Assembly (NCBI GenBank): GCA_031553885.1
Contig: JAVBKV010000020.1
Location: forward strand, 1-29,009
From: JAVBKV01 sp031553885
Lineage (GTDB): Bacteria > Bacteroidota > Bacteroidia > Bacteroidales > Azobacteroidaceae
Length of the DNA stretch: 29,009 nt
Direction: 5' to 3'
Part shown: piece by piece, positions 7,463 through 15,205 of the stretch
How positions within the stretch are numbered: the stretch's first letter is position 1
Layout: every line of letters begins with the position of its first letter
The notes under the pieces: generated by a model
The model's input: only the letters and a program-made list of their open reading frames with translations
Database searches by the model: none
What the model was told of the DNA's origin: nothing
Position numbers and translations under genes: made by a program

Positions 7463-8248
7463 TTATCTTGAACTTATCAGCATATCCAGCAGTTCTTCGT
7501 GTATCCGTCCGTTACTGGCCAACAATTCCCTGCCGAAAATGTAGTTATCTCCGGTTGAAAAATCAGAAATCTGTCCACCGGCCTCCTGGAGAATAATCGC
7601 CCCGCCGGCTACATCCCAGGGAGAAAGGTTGTCATGAAAATAAGCATCCATCCTTCCGGCAGCCACATAACAAATTTCTGCCGCAGCCGATCCAAGCAAT
7701 CGGGAAGTCGACAGTCCATAGAATTTAGATATACTTTTTCTCAGGTATTCGTACTTGGGCTCTACATGGTAAGGAATTCCGTGAGCGATCAAACTGTTTT
7801 TGACCTGTGGGGTCGATGAAACCCGTATCTCTTGTCCGTTCATCCAGGCCTTACCTCCCTTCCAGGCATAAAAAGCTTCGTCCAGGGTTACTTCATAAAC
7901 GCATCCCAATACGATTTCATGTTGCCACATCAGTCCTACACTGATGGAATAAGGAGGCAATTGATGGATAAAATTAGTAGTTCCGTCCAACGGATCAACA
8001 ACCCAGCAATAGACTTCTCCATTCAGAACAGCCGTCCCTTCTTCCGTCAGAAAACCGGCTTGAGGCAGTATGTTACGAAGACCTTCGACCAGACGCCGTT
8101 CGGACTCTTTATCCACGTATGTAACATAATCGTTTTCTCCCTTGATTTCAATCCCGGACCGGAGCAAATGCCGGCTTTCCTCTCTCAGATAAGCACCGGT
8201 TTTCCGGCATAAAGCCTCCAATTCCAAGCAAACAAACGAATAATCCAT
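7463..8248 (-). CDS. inositol monophosphatase family phosphatase (SuhB/CysQ superfamily)
   Basis: The chosen start is the ATG at 8248 (MDYSFVCLELEALCRK), giving 261 residues, the usual family size. The upstream in-frame ATG at 8296 precedes the promoter box. The metal-binding motifs are intact: EEG after GFLT, then WVVDPLDGTTNF, the motif that supplies Asp ligands for Mg2+, and near the C-terminus SPWDVAGGAIILQEAGG, carrying the last metal-binding Asp. The enzyme is a soluble Mg2+-dependent phosphomonoesterase. Substrate (inositol-1-phosphate, PAP or another sugar phosphate) cannot be assigned from sequence. It appears monocistronic, with its own promoter. Confidence 0.9.
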   Translation of the reverse strand: MDYSFVCLELEALCRKTGAYLREESRHLLRSGIEIKGENDYVTYVDKESERRLVEGLRNILPQAGFLTEEGTAVLNGEVYCWVVDPLDGTTNFIHQLPPYSISVGLMWQHEIVLGCVYEVTLDEAFYAWKGGKAWMNGQEIRVSSTPQVKNSLIAHGIPYHVEPKYEYLRKSISKFYGLSTSRLLGSAAAEICYVAAGRMDAYFHDNLSPWDVAGGAIILQEAGGQISDFSTGDNYIFGRELLASNGRIHEELLDMLISSR

Positions 8249-8266
8249 AATAAATTTATTTGGGTA

Positions 8267-8274
8267 CAAATGTA
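8267..8274 (-). promoter_or_regulatory. promoter -7 box for the inositol-monophosphatase-family gene
   Basis: The minus strand reads TACATTTG, a perfect TAnnTTTG match, 18 nt before the chosen start codon. This also argues against the longer reading frame from 8296. No clear -33 element was found. Confidence 0.55.
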
Positions 8275-8399
8275 AGATTTTTAATTCAAGAATCATATAT
8301 ATGAGTTTTACTTGTGATTGTCAGGAAAAACCATTAATATTGCACCTTAATATTCACTTTGATAAAACGTTTTTTCTTTTATTAAATCTAATCGATATC

Positions 8400-9752
8400 A
8401 TGACAACACGAAGAGACTTTCTAAAAACAGCAGGAATGGCTTCCGCCGGACTTTTCCTGGGAGGTGCCGGAATGAGCGCCAAAAGCTACGGCCGGATCAT
8501 TGGAGCCAATGATCGTGTAAACGTTGGAATTATCGGATTTTCAGACCGTTTCAGAAGTTCGCTGCTTCCTTGTTTCAAGGACCATAACAAAGCACTTAAT
8601 TTTGATGTTATCGGGCTTTCCGATATCTGGAAAAGAAGACGGGAAGAAGGAGTCCAGCATTTAACAAATGCATTCGGACACGATATCAGGCCCTACCGGA
8701 ACAACGACGAGTTATACGCAGACAAAGATATCGACGCTGTAATTATCTCCACTGCGGATTTTCAACATGCATTGCACGTCGCCGAAGCTGCACAAAATAA
8801 AAAAGACGTTTATGTAGAAAAACCGTTTGCCGAAACAATGGCCGATGCCCGGGTGGCCTTAGCGGCTGCAAAGAAAGCGGGAATCGTATTGCAGGTAGGC
8901 TCCCAACGGAGAAGCGGTCCGAATTACCATGCTGCCAACGATTATATCCGCTCCGGAAAATTCGGAGATATCGTCATGTGCGAAATGACCTGGAACGTCA
9001 ACCAGCCGGGTCGCTGGCGCCGGGTCGACCTGGTCAAACAATGCCTTCAGGAAGATCTGGACTGGAAACGTTACCTGATGAACCGGCCTTATGAAGAATT
9101 CGATCCCAGGAAATACCTCGAATTCCGTTTGTTCTGGCCGTACTCTTCCGGCATTCCCGGACAATGGATGGCCCACCAGATCGATACCGTTCACTGGTTC
9201 ACCGGCCTGAATCATCCACGCAGCGTGTCGGCCAACGGAGGCATCTACCTCTGGAAAGACGGACGCACCAACTACGACACCATGACAGCCGTCATGGATT
9301 ATGGTCCTGAAAACGATCCTAAATCCGGATTCCAGGTGCTTTATTCTTCCCGATTCACCAATTCAGCCGGAGGTGTAAAAGAAATCTATTACTCCAACGG
9401 AGGCGAACTCAACCTGGACACCAACAAAGTAACATCCAACGGTTATCTGAAGGAAGGAGACGCCCGCGGCATGGGAATGAAAGAAAACAAACTGGAAGAA
9501 TTCTCCCTGGAATCAGGAGCCAAAGTAAGCTCGGATGCCAACACCGGAGGCGATGACCTGACTTCCCGCCACATGAAAAACTGGATGGAGTGCGTCCGTA
9601 GCCGCAAGCAAACCAACGCCCCTGTGGAAGCGGGTTACAACCATTCAATAGCCTGTATCATGGTAACAGCAGCTTTACGCACACACGAGTATGTTACTTT
9701 CGACAAAGTGAAGCAGGAAGTAATCGCCGGAGGTAAAGTTTTTCAATATTAA
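8400..9752 (+). CDS. Tat-exported Gfo/Idh/MocA family oxidoreductase
   Basis: The start at 8400 is preferred over 8301 because it gives a twin-arginine signal directly at the N-terminus (TTRRDFLKTAGMASAGLFL). The result is 450 residues. A Rossmann fold follows (VNVGIIGFSDRF), then the family motif VEKPFAETMADARVALAAAKK with the Lys of EKP, and VGSQRRSGPNY. The C-terminal domain contains HQIDTVHWFTG and ends with DDLTSRHMKNWMECVRSRKQTNAPVEAGYNHS, a pattern common in exported Bacteroidetes members acting on sugars. The likely reaction is NAD(P)-dependent oxidation or reduction of a sugar or related cyclic compound, with the protein exported folded with cofactor. It lacks the GH109 signature seen in the protein at 21039. 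Substrate unknown. Confidence 0.9.
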   Translation: MTTRRDFLKTAGMASAGLFLGGAGMSAKSYGRIIGANDRVNVGIIGFSDRFRSSLLPCFKDHNKALNFDVIGLSDIWKRRREEGVQHLTNAFGHDIRPYRNNDELYADKDIDAVIISTADFQHALHVAEAAQNKKDVYVEKPFAETMADARVALAAAKKAGIVLQVGSQRRSGPNYHAANDYIRSGKFGDIVMCEMTWNVNQPGRWRRVDLVKQCLQEDLDWKRYLMNRPYEEFDPRKYLEFRLFWPYSSGIPGQWMAHQIDTVHWFTGLNHPRSVSANGGIYLWKDGRTNYDTMTAVMDYGPENDPKSGFQVLYSSRFTNSAGGVKEIYYSNGGELNLDTNKVTSNGYLKEGDARGMGMKENKLEEFSLESGAKVSSDANTGGDDLTSRHMKNWMECVRSRKQTNAPVEAGYNHSIACIMVTAALRTHEYVTFDKVKQEVIAGGKVFQY

Positions 9753-9783
9753 TTTTTATTACTACTTTCGCAACGAAATTCAA

Positions 9784-9863
9784 ACGGTTACGAGTTACAA
9801 CCTTCTTTCATCAGCGGGATGTAACTCGTAACTTATCATTTGTAACTTGTAATTCGTAACGTT
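9784..9863. repeat. heptamer-based inverted repeat before speA
   Basis: The intergenic region has a left arm ACGGTTACGAGTTACAA (9784-9800) and a right side from 9821 with GTAACTC, GTAACTT, GTAACTT, GTAATTC and GTAAC, spaced by 7 bp with one 14-bp step. The left arm pairs with about 9847-9863 with few mismatches. This is a long imperfect hairpin made of 7-bp units, immediately upstream of speA, so it would lie in a read-through transcript or the leader. Confidence 0.6.
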
Positions 9864-9871
9864 TTAAGAAA

Positions 9872-11764
9872 ATGAGAAAATGGCGTGTGGAAGACTCAGC
9901 CGAACTTTACAACATCCACGGCTGGGGATTGGATTATTTTTCCATCAATGAAAAAGGGCATATTACGGTTACTCCGAAAAAAGGAGGCGCTGCTGTTGAC
10001 CTGAGAGAATTAATGGACGAGTTGGTCGTTCGTGATGTGGCTGCTCCTCTGTTACTCCGTTTTTCGGATATCCTGGATAACCGGATCGAAAAAATATCCA
10101 ATTGTTTCAAAGTGGCGGCGGAAGAGTACAACTACAATGCCCAGAATTTCATCATCTACCCCATCAAGGTAAACCAGATGCGCCAGGTGGTGGAAGAGAT
10201 CGTCAGCCATGGAAAAAAATTCAATATTGGACTGGAAGCCGGATCCAAACCGGAACTGCATGCCGTACTTGCTATCAATACCAGTAATGACTCCCTGATT
10301 ATCTGTAACGGATACAAAGACGAAAATTACATTCAACTGGCCCTCCTTGCCCAGAAAATGGGGAAACGCATCTTCCTGGTTGTAGAAAAACTGAACGAAC
10401 TGAAACTGATTGCCGAATTATCCAAAAAAATGAAAATCCGACCCAATATCGGAATACGGATCAAGCTGGCGAGTTCGGGAAGCGGCAAATGGGAAGAATC
10501 GGGAGGCGATGTCAGCAAGTTCGGACTTTCGTCCAGCGAACTGCTGGAAGCGCTCGATTTCCTTGAAAAAAATAAAATGGAAGACTGCCTGAAACTGATC
10601 CATTTTCACATCGGTAGCCAGATCACGAAAATACGCCGGATCAAGAATGCGCTCCGGGAAGCCTCCCAATTCTACGTACAACTCCGCAACCTGGGTTACG
10701 CCGTTGAGTTTGTAGACATCGGCGGTGGTCTGGGTGTGGATTACGATGGCACCCGGTCCTCCGGAAGCGAGAGCAGTATGAACTATTCCATCCAGGAATA
10801 TGTCAACGACTCCATTTCTACCCTGGTGGATGTCTGCATTAAAAATGATATTCCCCAGCCCAACATCATCACTGAATCCGGTCGCTCGCTGACGGCACAC
10901 CATTCTATATTGATTTTTGAAGTACTTGAAACAGCTACGTTGCCGGAATGGGACGAAGACGAGAATCTCCCTGAAGATGCACATGAACTGGTCCGGGATC
11001 TGTACAAATTGTGGGACGAAATGAATCAACCCCGGTTGATCGAAACCTGGCACGACGCACAACAAATCCGTGAAGAAGCCCTGGATCGTTTCAGTCTTGG
11101 GATGCTGGACCTGGTAACCCGGGCCCAGGTAGAGCGGCTGTACTGGTCGATCGCCCGCGAAGTTTACCAGATCGCAACCAACATGAAACACGCTCCGGAA
11201 GAGCTTCGCAAAATCTCAAAAATGCTTCCGGACAAATATTTCTGTAACTTCTCCCTGTTCCAGTCATTGCCCGACTCCTGGGCAATCGATCAGGTTTTTC
11301 CGATCATGCCGATTGCACGTTTGGACGAAAAACCTTCGAGAACAGCGACATTGCAGGACATTACCTGTGACTCCGACGGTAAGATCGACAACTTCATCAA
11401 CATGAAGAACTACACCTACCACCTGCCGGTACATACCCTGAAAGGAAAAGAGCCTTATTACATGGGCGTATTCCTGGTGGGAGCGTACCAGGAAATCCTC
11501 GGGGACCTGCACAACCTGTTCGGAGACACTAACGCGGTACACATTTCCGTCGATAAAGACAGCTACGAAATCGAACAGATCATTGACGGGGAAACCATCG
11601 CCGATGTACTGGATTATGTTCAGTACAGCCCGAAAAAGCTGGTTCGCACCGTTGAGTCCTGGGTAACATCTTCCCTGAAAGAAGGTAAAATCTCCGTCGA
11701 AGAAGGACGGGAATTTCTGTCCAATTACCGCTCCGGACTCTACGGATATACCTACCTGGAATAA
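9872..11764 (+). CDS. speA: biosynthetic arginine decarboxylase (PLP-dependent, SpeA type)
   Basis: At 630 residues this is the usual size for the biosynthetic SpeA family, a fold-III PLP enzyme converting arginine to agmatine for polyamine synthesis. The PLP lysine motif FIIYPIKVNQM is near the N-terminus (K99). The barrel contains HFHIGSQI and EFVDIGGGLGVDYDGTRS, the phosphate-binding region. ESGRSLTAHHSILIFEVLE and the C-terminal ESWVTSSLKEGKISVEE complete the family signature, with GVFLVGAYQEILGDLHNLFGD near the end. The start codon follows a heptamer-repeat hairpin region. No agmatine-processing gene is adjacent, so the rest of the polyamine pathway must be elsewhere. Confidence 0.96.
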   Translation: MRKWRVEDSAELYNIHGWGLDYFSINEKGHITVTPKKGGAAVDLRELMDELVVRDVAAPLLLRFSDILDNRIEKISNCFKVAAEEYNYNAQNFIIYPIKVNQMRQVVEEIVSHGKKFNIGLEAGSKPELHAVLAINTSNDSLIICNGYKDENYIQLALLAQKMGKRIFLVVEKLNELKLIAELSKKMKIRPNIGIRIKLASSGSGKWEESGGDVSKFGLSSSELLEALDFLEKNKMEDCLKLIHFHIGSQITKIRRIKNALREASQFYVQLRNLGYAVEFVDIGGGLGVDYDGTRSSGSESSMNYSIQEYVNDSISTLVDVCIKNDIPQPNIITESGRSLTAHHSILIFEVLETATLPEWDEDENLPEDAHELVRDLYKLWDEMNQPRLIETWHDAQQIREEALDRFSLGMLDLVTRAQVERLYWSIAREVYQIATNMKHAPEELRKISKMLPDKYFCNFSLFQSLPDSWAIDQVFPIMPIARLDEKPSRTATLQDITCDSDGKIDNFINMKNYTYHLPVHTLKGKEPYYMGVFLVGAYQEILGDLHNLFGDTNAVHISVDKDSYEIEQIIDGETIADVLDYVQYSPKKLVRTVESWVTSSLKEGKISVEEGREFLSNYRSGLYGYTYLE

Positions 11765-11770
11765 GAGGGG

Positions 11771-12112
11771 TTATTTCCTCAGAAAGTCTTCCCGGACCGG
11801 ATTGAATACATCGATCAGAATTCCGGCTTCCAGGCAAACAACACCATGAATCTTATTTGCAGGAGCATAAAAACCATCTCCCGCAGATAAGATTCTTTTT
11901 TCTTCCCCGATGGTTATTTCAAATTTCCCACTGGAAACATAGGTAGTCTGTACGTGCGGGTGACTGTGCTGCGGACCAACGCTTCCGGTTTCAAACATCA
12001 CTTTTACCATCATAATGTCGTTGTCATAACCCAGGATCTGGCGTTGAACACCCGGACCGGTCACCTCGGTCAACAGTTCGTTTTGAAATAAGAACTCGTT
12101 ACTTTGTATCAT
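11771..12112 (-). CDS. small cupin-domain protein
   Basis: With the start at 12112 (MIQSNEFLFQNE) the protein has 113 residues and one cupin fold. The metal-binding motifs are visible: GPQHSHPHVQTTYVSSGKFEI (two or three His and a Gln/Thr in the position of the usual Glu) and a second motif GDGFYAPANKIHGVVCLEAG with one His. Such single-domain cupins act as small dioxygenases, isomerases or sugar/ligand-binding proteins, and no specific activity can be given. It converges on speA, with stops 6 nt apart, and is transcribed divergently from xth. A longer in-frame reading to 12238 would cross the promoter and is less likely. Confidence 0.85.
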   Translation of the reverse strand: MIQSNEFLFQNELLTEVTGPGVQRQILGYDNDIMMVKVMFETGSVGPQHSHPHVQTTYVSSGKFEITIGEEKRILSAGDGFYAPANKIHGVVCLEAGILIDVFNPVREDFLRK

Positions 12113-12153
12113 AACTATTAATGAGTTAGTCTTTATATTTTTATTAAAACGGT

Positions 12154-12161
12154 CAAAAGTA
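12154..12161 (-). promoter_or_regulatory. cupin gene promoter -7 box
   Basis: The minus strand reads TACTTTTG, a perfect TAnnTTTG match, 41 nt before the cupin start. It lies back to back with the xth box at 12175-12182, so the two divergent promoters overlap in their upstream regions. Confidence 0.5.
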
Positions 12162-12174
12162 CAATAAATCTTGC

Positions 12175-12182
12175 TATTTTTG
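12175..12182 (+). promoter_or_regulatory. xth promoter -7 box
   Basis: TATTTTTG matches TAnnTTTG. Transcription would begin near 12190, giving a leader of about 80 nt before the ATG at 12269. Confidence 0.5.
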
Positions 12183-12268
12183 TTGTCGAATTTAAAATTT
12201 TGAACAGAAATCAAATCCGGAAATATGAATACAGTCATTTCTTTCGGATTTACGATAAAACACGATAT

Positions 12269-13036
12269 ATGAAAATAGTTTCCTATAATCTGAATGGTAT
12301 ACGATCTGCGATCAGCAAAGGTTTATTCGAGTGGCTGGAAGTCGAAAATCCGGATGTTTTCTGCGTGCAGGAAACCAAAGCACAACCGGATCAGATCGAC
12401 ACACTTACCTTCCAAAGCCTGGGGTATCAGTCCTGTATTCTTAACTCTGCACAAAAGAAAGGTTACAGCGGAGTCGGCCTTTTCAGCAAAAAAACACCGG
12501 ACTTCCATTCCATAGGAATCGGCAATCCGTTTTTTGACAGTGAAGGCCGTGTAATCCGGGCCGATTTCGGAGACCTGACCATTGTCTGTGTCTATATTCC
12601 TTCCGGAACGACGGGTGAATTACGCCAGACCCTGAAAATGGAATTCCTTGGGTTGTTTACCGATTACCTCCAGGAATTACGTAAAGAACGACCGAACTTA
12701 ATAATCTGCGGTGATTATAACATCTGCCACAAACCCATCGACATTAATCATCCGGAACGCCACACCAAAGACTCCGGATTCCTGCCGGAAGAACGCGAAT
12801 GGTTCGACAAGTTCATCGGATTGGGTTTTGTCGATTCCTTCCGGGAGTACAATCAGCAAGGAGAACAATACAGCTGGTGGAGCTTCAGGGCCGGTTCCAG
12901 GGAAAAGAACCTGGGTTGGAGAATCGATTATCACCTTGTAACCGAGTGTATGAAAACCCGGTTACATTCGGCCACCATCCTGCAACAGGCAGTTCACTCC
13001 GATCATTGCCCGGTAGTATTGGAAATCCGGGAATAA
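12269..13036 (+). CDS. xth: exodeoxyribonuclease III (AP endonuclease, base excision repair)
   Basis: The start at 12269 (MKIVSYNLNGIRSAISKG) matches the conserved N-terminus of the ExoIII/APE1 family and gives 255 residues. An upstream TTG at 12200 is rejected. The metal-binding Glu is in VFCVQETKAQ, the catalytic Asp-Asn pair in ICGDYNICHKPIDINHP, and the last His in SDHCPVVLEI. SWWSFRAGSREKNLGWRIDYHLV is also typical. The enzyme incises DNA at abasic sites and trims 3' ends. The histidine kinase gene follows after 15 nt and may be co-transcribed. Confidence 0.95.
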   Translation: MKIVSYNLNGIRSAISKGLFEWLEVENPDVFCVQETKAQPDQIDTLTFQSLGYQSCILNSAQKKGYSGVGLFSKKTPDFHSIGIGNPFFDSEGRVIRADFGDLTIVCVYIPSGTTGELRQTLKMEFLGLFTDYLQELRKERPNLIICGDYNICHKPIDINHPERHTKDSGFLPEEREWFDKFIGLGFVDSFREYNQQGEQYSWWSFRAGSREKNLGWRIDYHLVTECMKTRLHSATILQQAVHSDHCPVVLEIRE

Positions 13037-13051
13037 ACATCCTGATTATAC

Positions 13052-14230
13052 ATGCAAAACAATTACGAAACCAAACAGAAGTTCAAGTATACATTCATTT
13101 TTACGGCAATCATCATCGCGATCGTTTCCGTATGGGTGACCAACGTGCTTATGAGCGAACTGAAGGAAGAGGAGCGTAAAAAAATCGAGATCTGGGCCAA
13201 ATCCCTTCATCTGATATCCAACTCATCCGACTCAACCAGTATCATGAACGAGTACGACAACCTGCTTTTCGAACTGATGCAAGGAAACACCACCATTCCG
13301 GTAATTGTAACAGACACTAACGGTGCCATTACACAAGAACCGATGAATATACAGGTCCCGGAAAACGGAAGGGATGCCTTCCTTCAAAAGAAAGTCAACC
13401 AATTCAGGAAAAATCATGACCCCATTGTACTGGAAGTCGACGGACACCCTTTTCAATATGTGTATTACGACGACTCAACCGTATTGAAACGGCTGCAGAT
13501 TTTTCCCTTTGCACAATTAGGTGTTGTTTTTATTTTTATCGTCATTTCTTTCCTCGCCCTTAACAGTTCCAAAAAAGCCGAACAGAACAAAGTCTGGGTC
13601 GGACTATCCAAAGAAACCGCACACCAGCTCGGTACCCCCATCTCTTCATTAATGGCCTGGGTGGAATACCTGAAAACAAAAAATACCGATCTCCAGTTAC
13701 TGGAAGAAATGGATAAAGACGTCCAGCGACTTAAAACCATTGCCGAACGGTTTTCCAAAATCGGATCCAACCCGGACCCCGAACCCATGAACCTGAACGA
13801 AGTCATCCTGCAGGCTGTCGGTTATATGAACAAGCGGATTTCATCCAAAGTAACCATCGATTGCAGGCTGTCGGAAAAATCCGTTCGGGTGCTGATGAAT
13901 GAATCCCTGTTTGGCTGGGCCATCGAAAACCTGATTAAAAACGCAGTCGATGCAATGAACGGACAGGGAAAAATAACCATCACCCTTCAGGAAAAAGGCA
14001 AACGGGTGCTCCTGGATGTCTCGGATACCGGAAAGGGAATAGCCAGATCCAAATTCGACGCAATATTCCATCCCGGATACACGACAAAAAAACGGGGATG
14101 GGGACTGGGACTGTCTTTAGTTCGCAGAATCATAGAATCTTACCAGAAAGGGAAAATATATGTATTGCATTCCGAATTAAACAAGGGAACTACCTTCCGT
14201 ATCGAACTGAATAAGTACGACAACGAGTAG
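13052..14230 (+). CDS. membrane sensor histidine kinase (orphan)
   Basis: This 392-residue protein has an N-terminal membrane segment (about 12-33), an extracytoplasmic sensor region (about 34-150) and a second membrane segment (about 153-170). The H-box reads SKETAHQLGTPISSLMAWVEYL, with the phosphoacceptor H191. The ATPase part has the N-box WAIENLIKNAVDAMNG, the G1 box DVSDTGKGIA and the G2 region KKRGWGLGLSLVRRIIESY. No receiver or response regulator is encoded beside it. It begins 15 nt after xth and ends 85 nt before the DUF177 gene, which has its own promoter box. Partner and signal are unknown. Confidence 0.93.
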   Translation: MQNNYETKQKFKYTFIFTAIIIAIVSVWVTNVLMSELKEEERKKIEIWAKSLHLISNSSDSTSIMNEYDNLLFELMQGNTTIPVIVTDTNGAITQEPMNIQVPENGRDAFLQKKVNQFRKNHDPIVLEVDGHPFQYVYYDDSTVLKRLQIFPFAQLGVVFIFIVISFLALNSSKKAEQNKVWVGLSKETAHQLGTPISSLMAWVEYLKTKNTDLQLLEEMDKDVQRLKTIAERFSKIGSNPDPEPMNLNEVILQAVGYMNKRISSKVTIDCRLSEKSVRVLMNESLFGWAIENLIKNAVDAMNGQGKITITLQEKGKRVLLDVSDTGKGIARSKFDAIFHPGYTTKKRGWGLGLSLVRRIIESYQKGKIYVLHSELNKGTTFRIELNKYDNE

Positions 14231-14280
14231 CGGCACAAAATTATTCCCCTGAAATTTTCTTTTTATATTTGTTTTTTTCG

Positions 14281-14288
14281 TACCTTTG
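14281..14288 (+). promoter_or_regulatory. promoter -7 box for the DUF177-rpmF-fabH operon
   Basis: TACCTTTG is a perfect TAnnTTTG match, 27 nt before the TTG start at 14316. It lies after the histidine kinase gene, so the ribosomal/lipid operon can be expressed independently of it. Confidence 0.6.
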
Positions 14289-14315
14289 CAGGGTTTTCAC
14301 AAAAAACAGAGCATT

Positions 14316-14894
14316 TTGGGCAAATTTGATCCATATAAAGTAGATTTAAAAAGCATGAAAACTGACATTCAGGAATATGAATATCAGTTGGATAATCAGT
14401 TTTTTGTCAACATTGGAGGTGAAGATGTCCAGAAAGGAAAAATCAAGGTCAGGCTGTCCGTAAAGAAAACAGTAGCGATGTTCGAACTCACCTTCAATAT
14501 CGAAGGTTCGGTAATCATACCTTGTGACAGATGTTTAGACGACATGGAACTTCCGATCAGCACCAACAACCGCTTGGTGGTCAAATTCGGAAAAGATTAT
14601 TCGGAAGAAAGCGATGAAATTGTCGTTATTCCCGAATCGGAAGGGATTCTCAATGTGGCCTGGTTTCTGTACGAGTTTATCGTTTTGACCATTCCGATCA
14701 AACATGTACATGCTCCCGGAAAATGTAACAAACAAATGACCTCGAAGCTGAAAAAACATTCCGCTAAAACGGAAGAGGATGACGACTCTTTTGATATGGA
14801 CGGAGGAGACGACATTATCATCACGGATGATGACGGCAGTGAAGAAGCTTCCGATCCACGCTGGGATGCGTTGAAAGGTCTGAAAGAAGAATAG
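14316..14894 (+). CDS. DUF177 family protein (YceD-like), ribosome-linked
   Basis: I place the start at a TTG codon (14316) because the protein then begins MGKFDPYKVDLKSM, matching the usual N-terminus of Bacteroidetes DUF177 proteins. A longer frame from TTG 14286 would start inside the -7 box. That leaves 192 residues. The conserved IPCDRCLDDMELPI (CxxC) and the later HVHAPGKCNKQM are present. The C-terminus is very acidic (EEDDDSFDMDGGDD) and ends in DPRWDALKGLKEE, a family hallmark. The gene lies 27 nt before rpmF, the standard arrangement. Family members are tied to 23S rRNA or ribosome assembly; the exact activity is not shown by sequence. Confidence 0.9.
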   Translation: MGKFDPYKVDLKSMKTDIQEYEYQLDNQFFVNIGGEDVQKGKIKVRLSVKKTVAMFELTFNIEGSVIIPCDRCLDDMELPISTNNRLVVKFGKDYSEESDEIVVIPESEGILNVAWFLYEFIVLTIPIKHVHAPGKCNKQMTSKLKKHSAKTEEDDDSFDMDGGDDIIITDDDGSEEASDPRWDALKGLKEE

Positions 14895-14921
14895 TAATAA
14901 TAAAATTAATAAAGAAAGAAA

Positions 14922-15116
14922 ATGGCACATCCGAAACGAAGAACCGGTCAGGCAAGAAAAGGAAAAAGAAGAACTCATGACAAAGCTATCGCTCCTGCTT
15001 TGGCTGTTTGTCAGGCTACTGGAGAATATCATTTGTACCACAGAGCACATTGGTATGAAGGTAAACTATATTATAAGGGCAAAGTCATCATTGACAAACA
15101 AGAAGCTGGCGCTTAA
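14922..15116 (+). CDS. rpmF: 50S ribosomal protein L32
   Basis: The 64-residue basic protein begins MAHPKRRTGQARKGKRRTHDKA, the unmistakable L32 N-terminus, and continues with a short beta region. It is unusual in lacking the zinc-ribbon cysteines: where other L32 proteins have two CxxC pairs, this one keeps only a single Cys (AVCQATGEYHLYH) and has HWYEGKLYYKG later. It is therefore a cysteine-poor, zinc-independent form. It sits in the canonical DUF177-rpmF-fabH order and is presumably the main copy. Confidence 0.96.
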   Translation: MAHPKRRTGQARKGKRRTHDKAIAPALAVCQATGEYHLYHRAHWYEGKLYYKGKVIIDKQEAGA

Positions 15117-15143
15117 AATAAATGTAGTTTAAACCAGGAACAA

Positions 15144-15186
15144 GCCCTAAAGGAAGGATGGATGATTCGTCTTTTTAGGGCATTTT
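15144..15186 (+). terminator. hairpin after rpmF (terminator or attenuator)
   Basis: GCCCTAAA (15144-15151) pairs with TTTAGGGC (15174-15181) across a 22-nt loop and is followed by ATTTTT. It lies between rpmF and fabH and could end or reduce transcription into fabH. The long loop makes it a moderate call. Confidence 0.55.
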
Positions 15187-15205
15187 TCTATTAAATATAT
15201 TCAAG

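Noticed and set aside
8301..8399. Longer N-terminus for the Gfo/Idh/MocA protein
   Set aside because: It would bury the twin-arginine signal that begins at 8400; the extra residues resemble translated intergenic DNA.
10418..11191. Long open frame on the minus strand inside speA (257 codons)
   Set aside because: It lies fully inside a secure arginine decarboxylase gene, has no recognisable domain and no promoter or ribosome site; it is a codon-use shadow.
11764..11785. Possible hairpin GAGG...CCTC between speA and the cupin gene
   Set aside because: Only a 4-bp stem and no T-run; not enough for a terminator.
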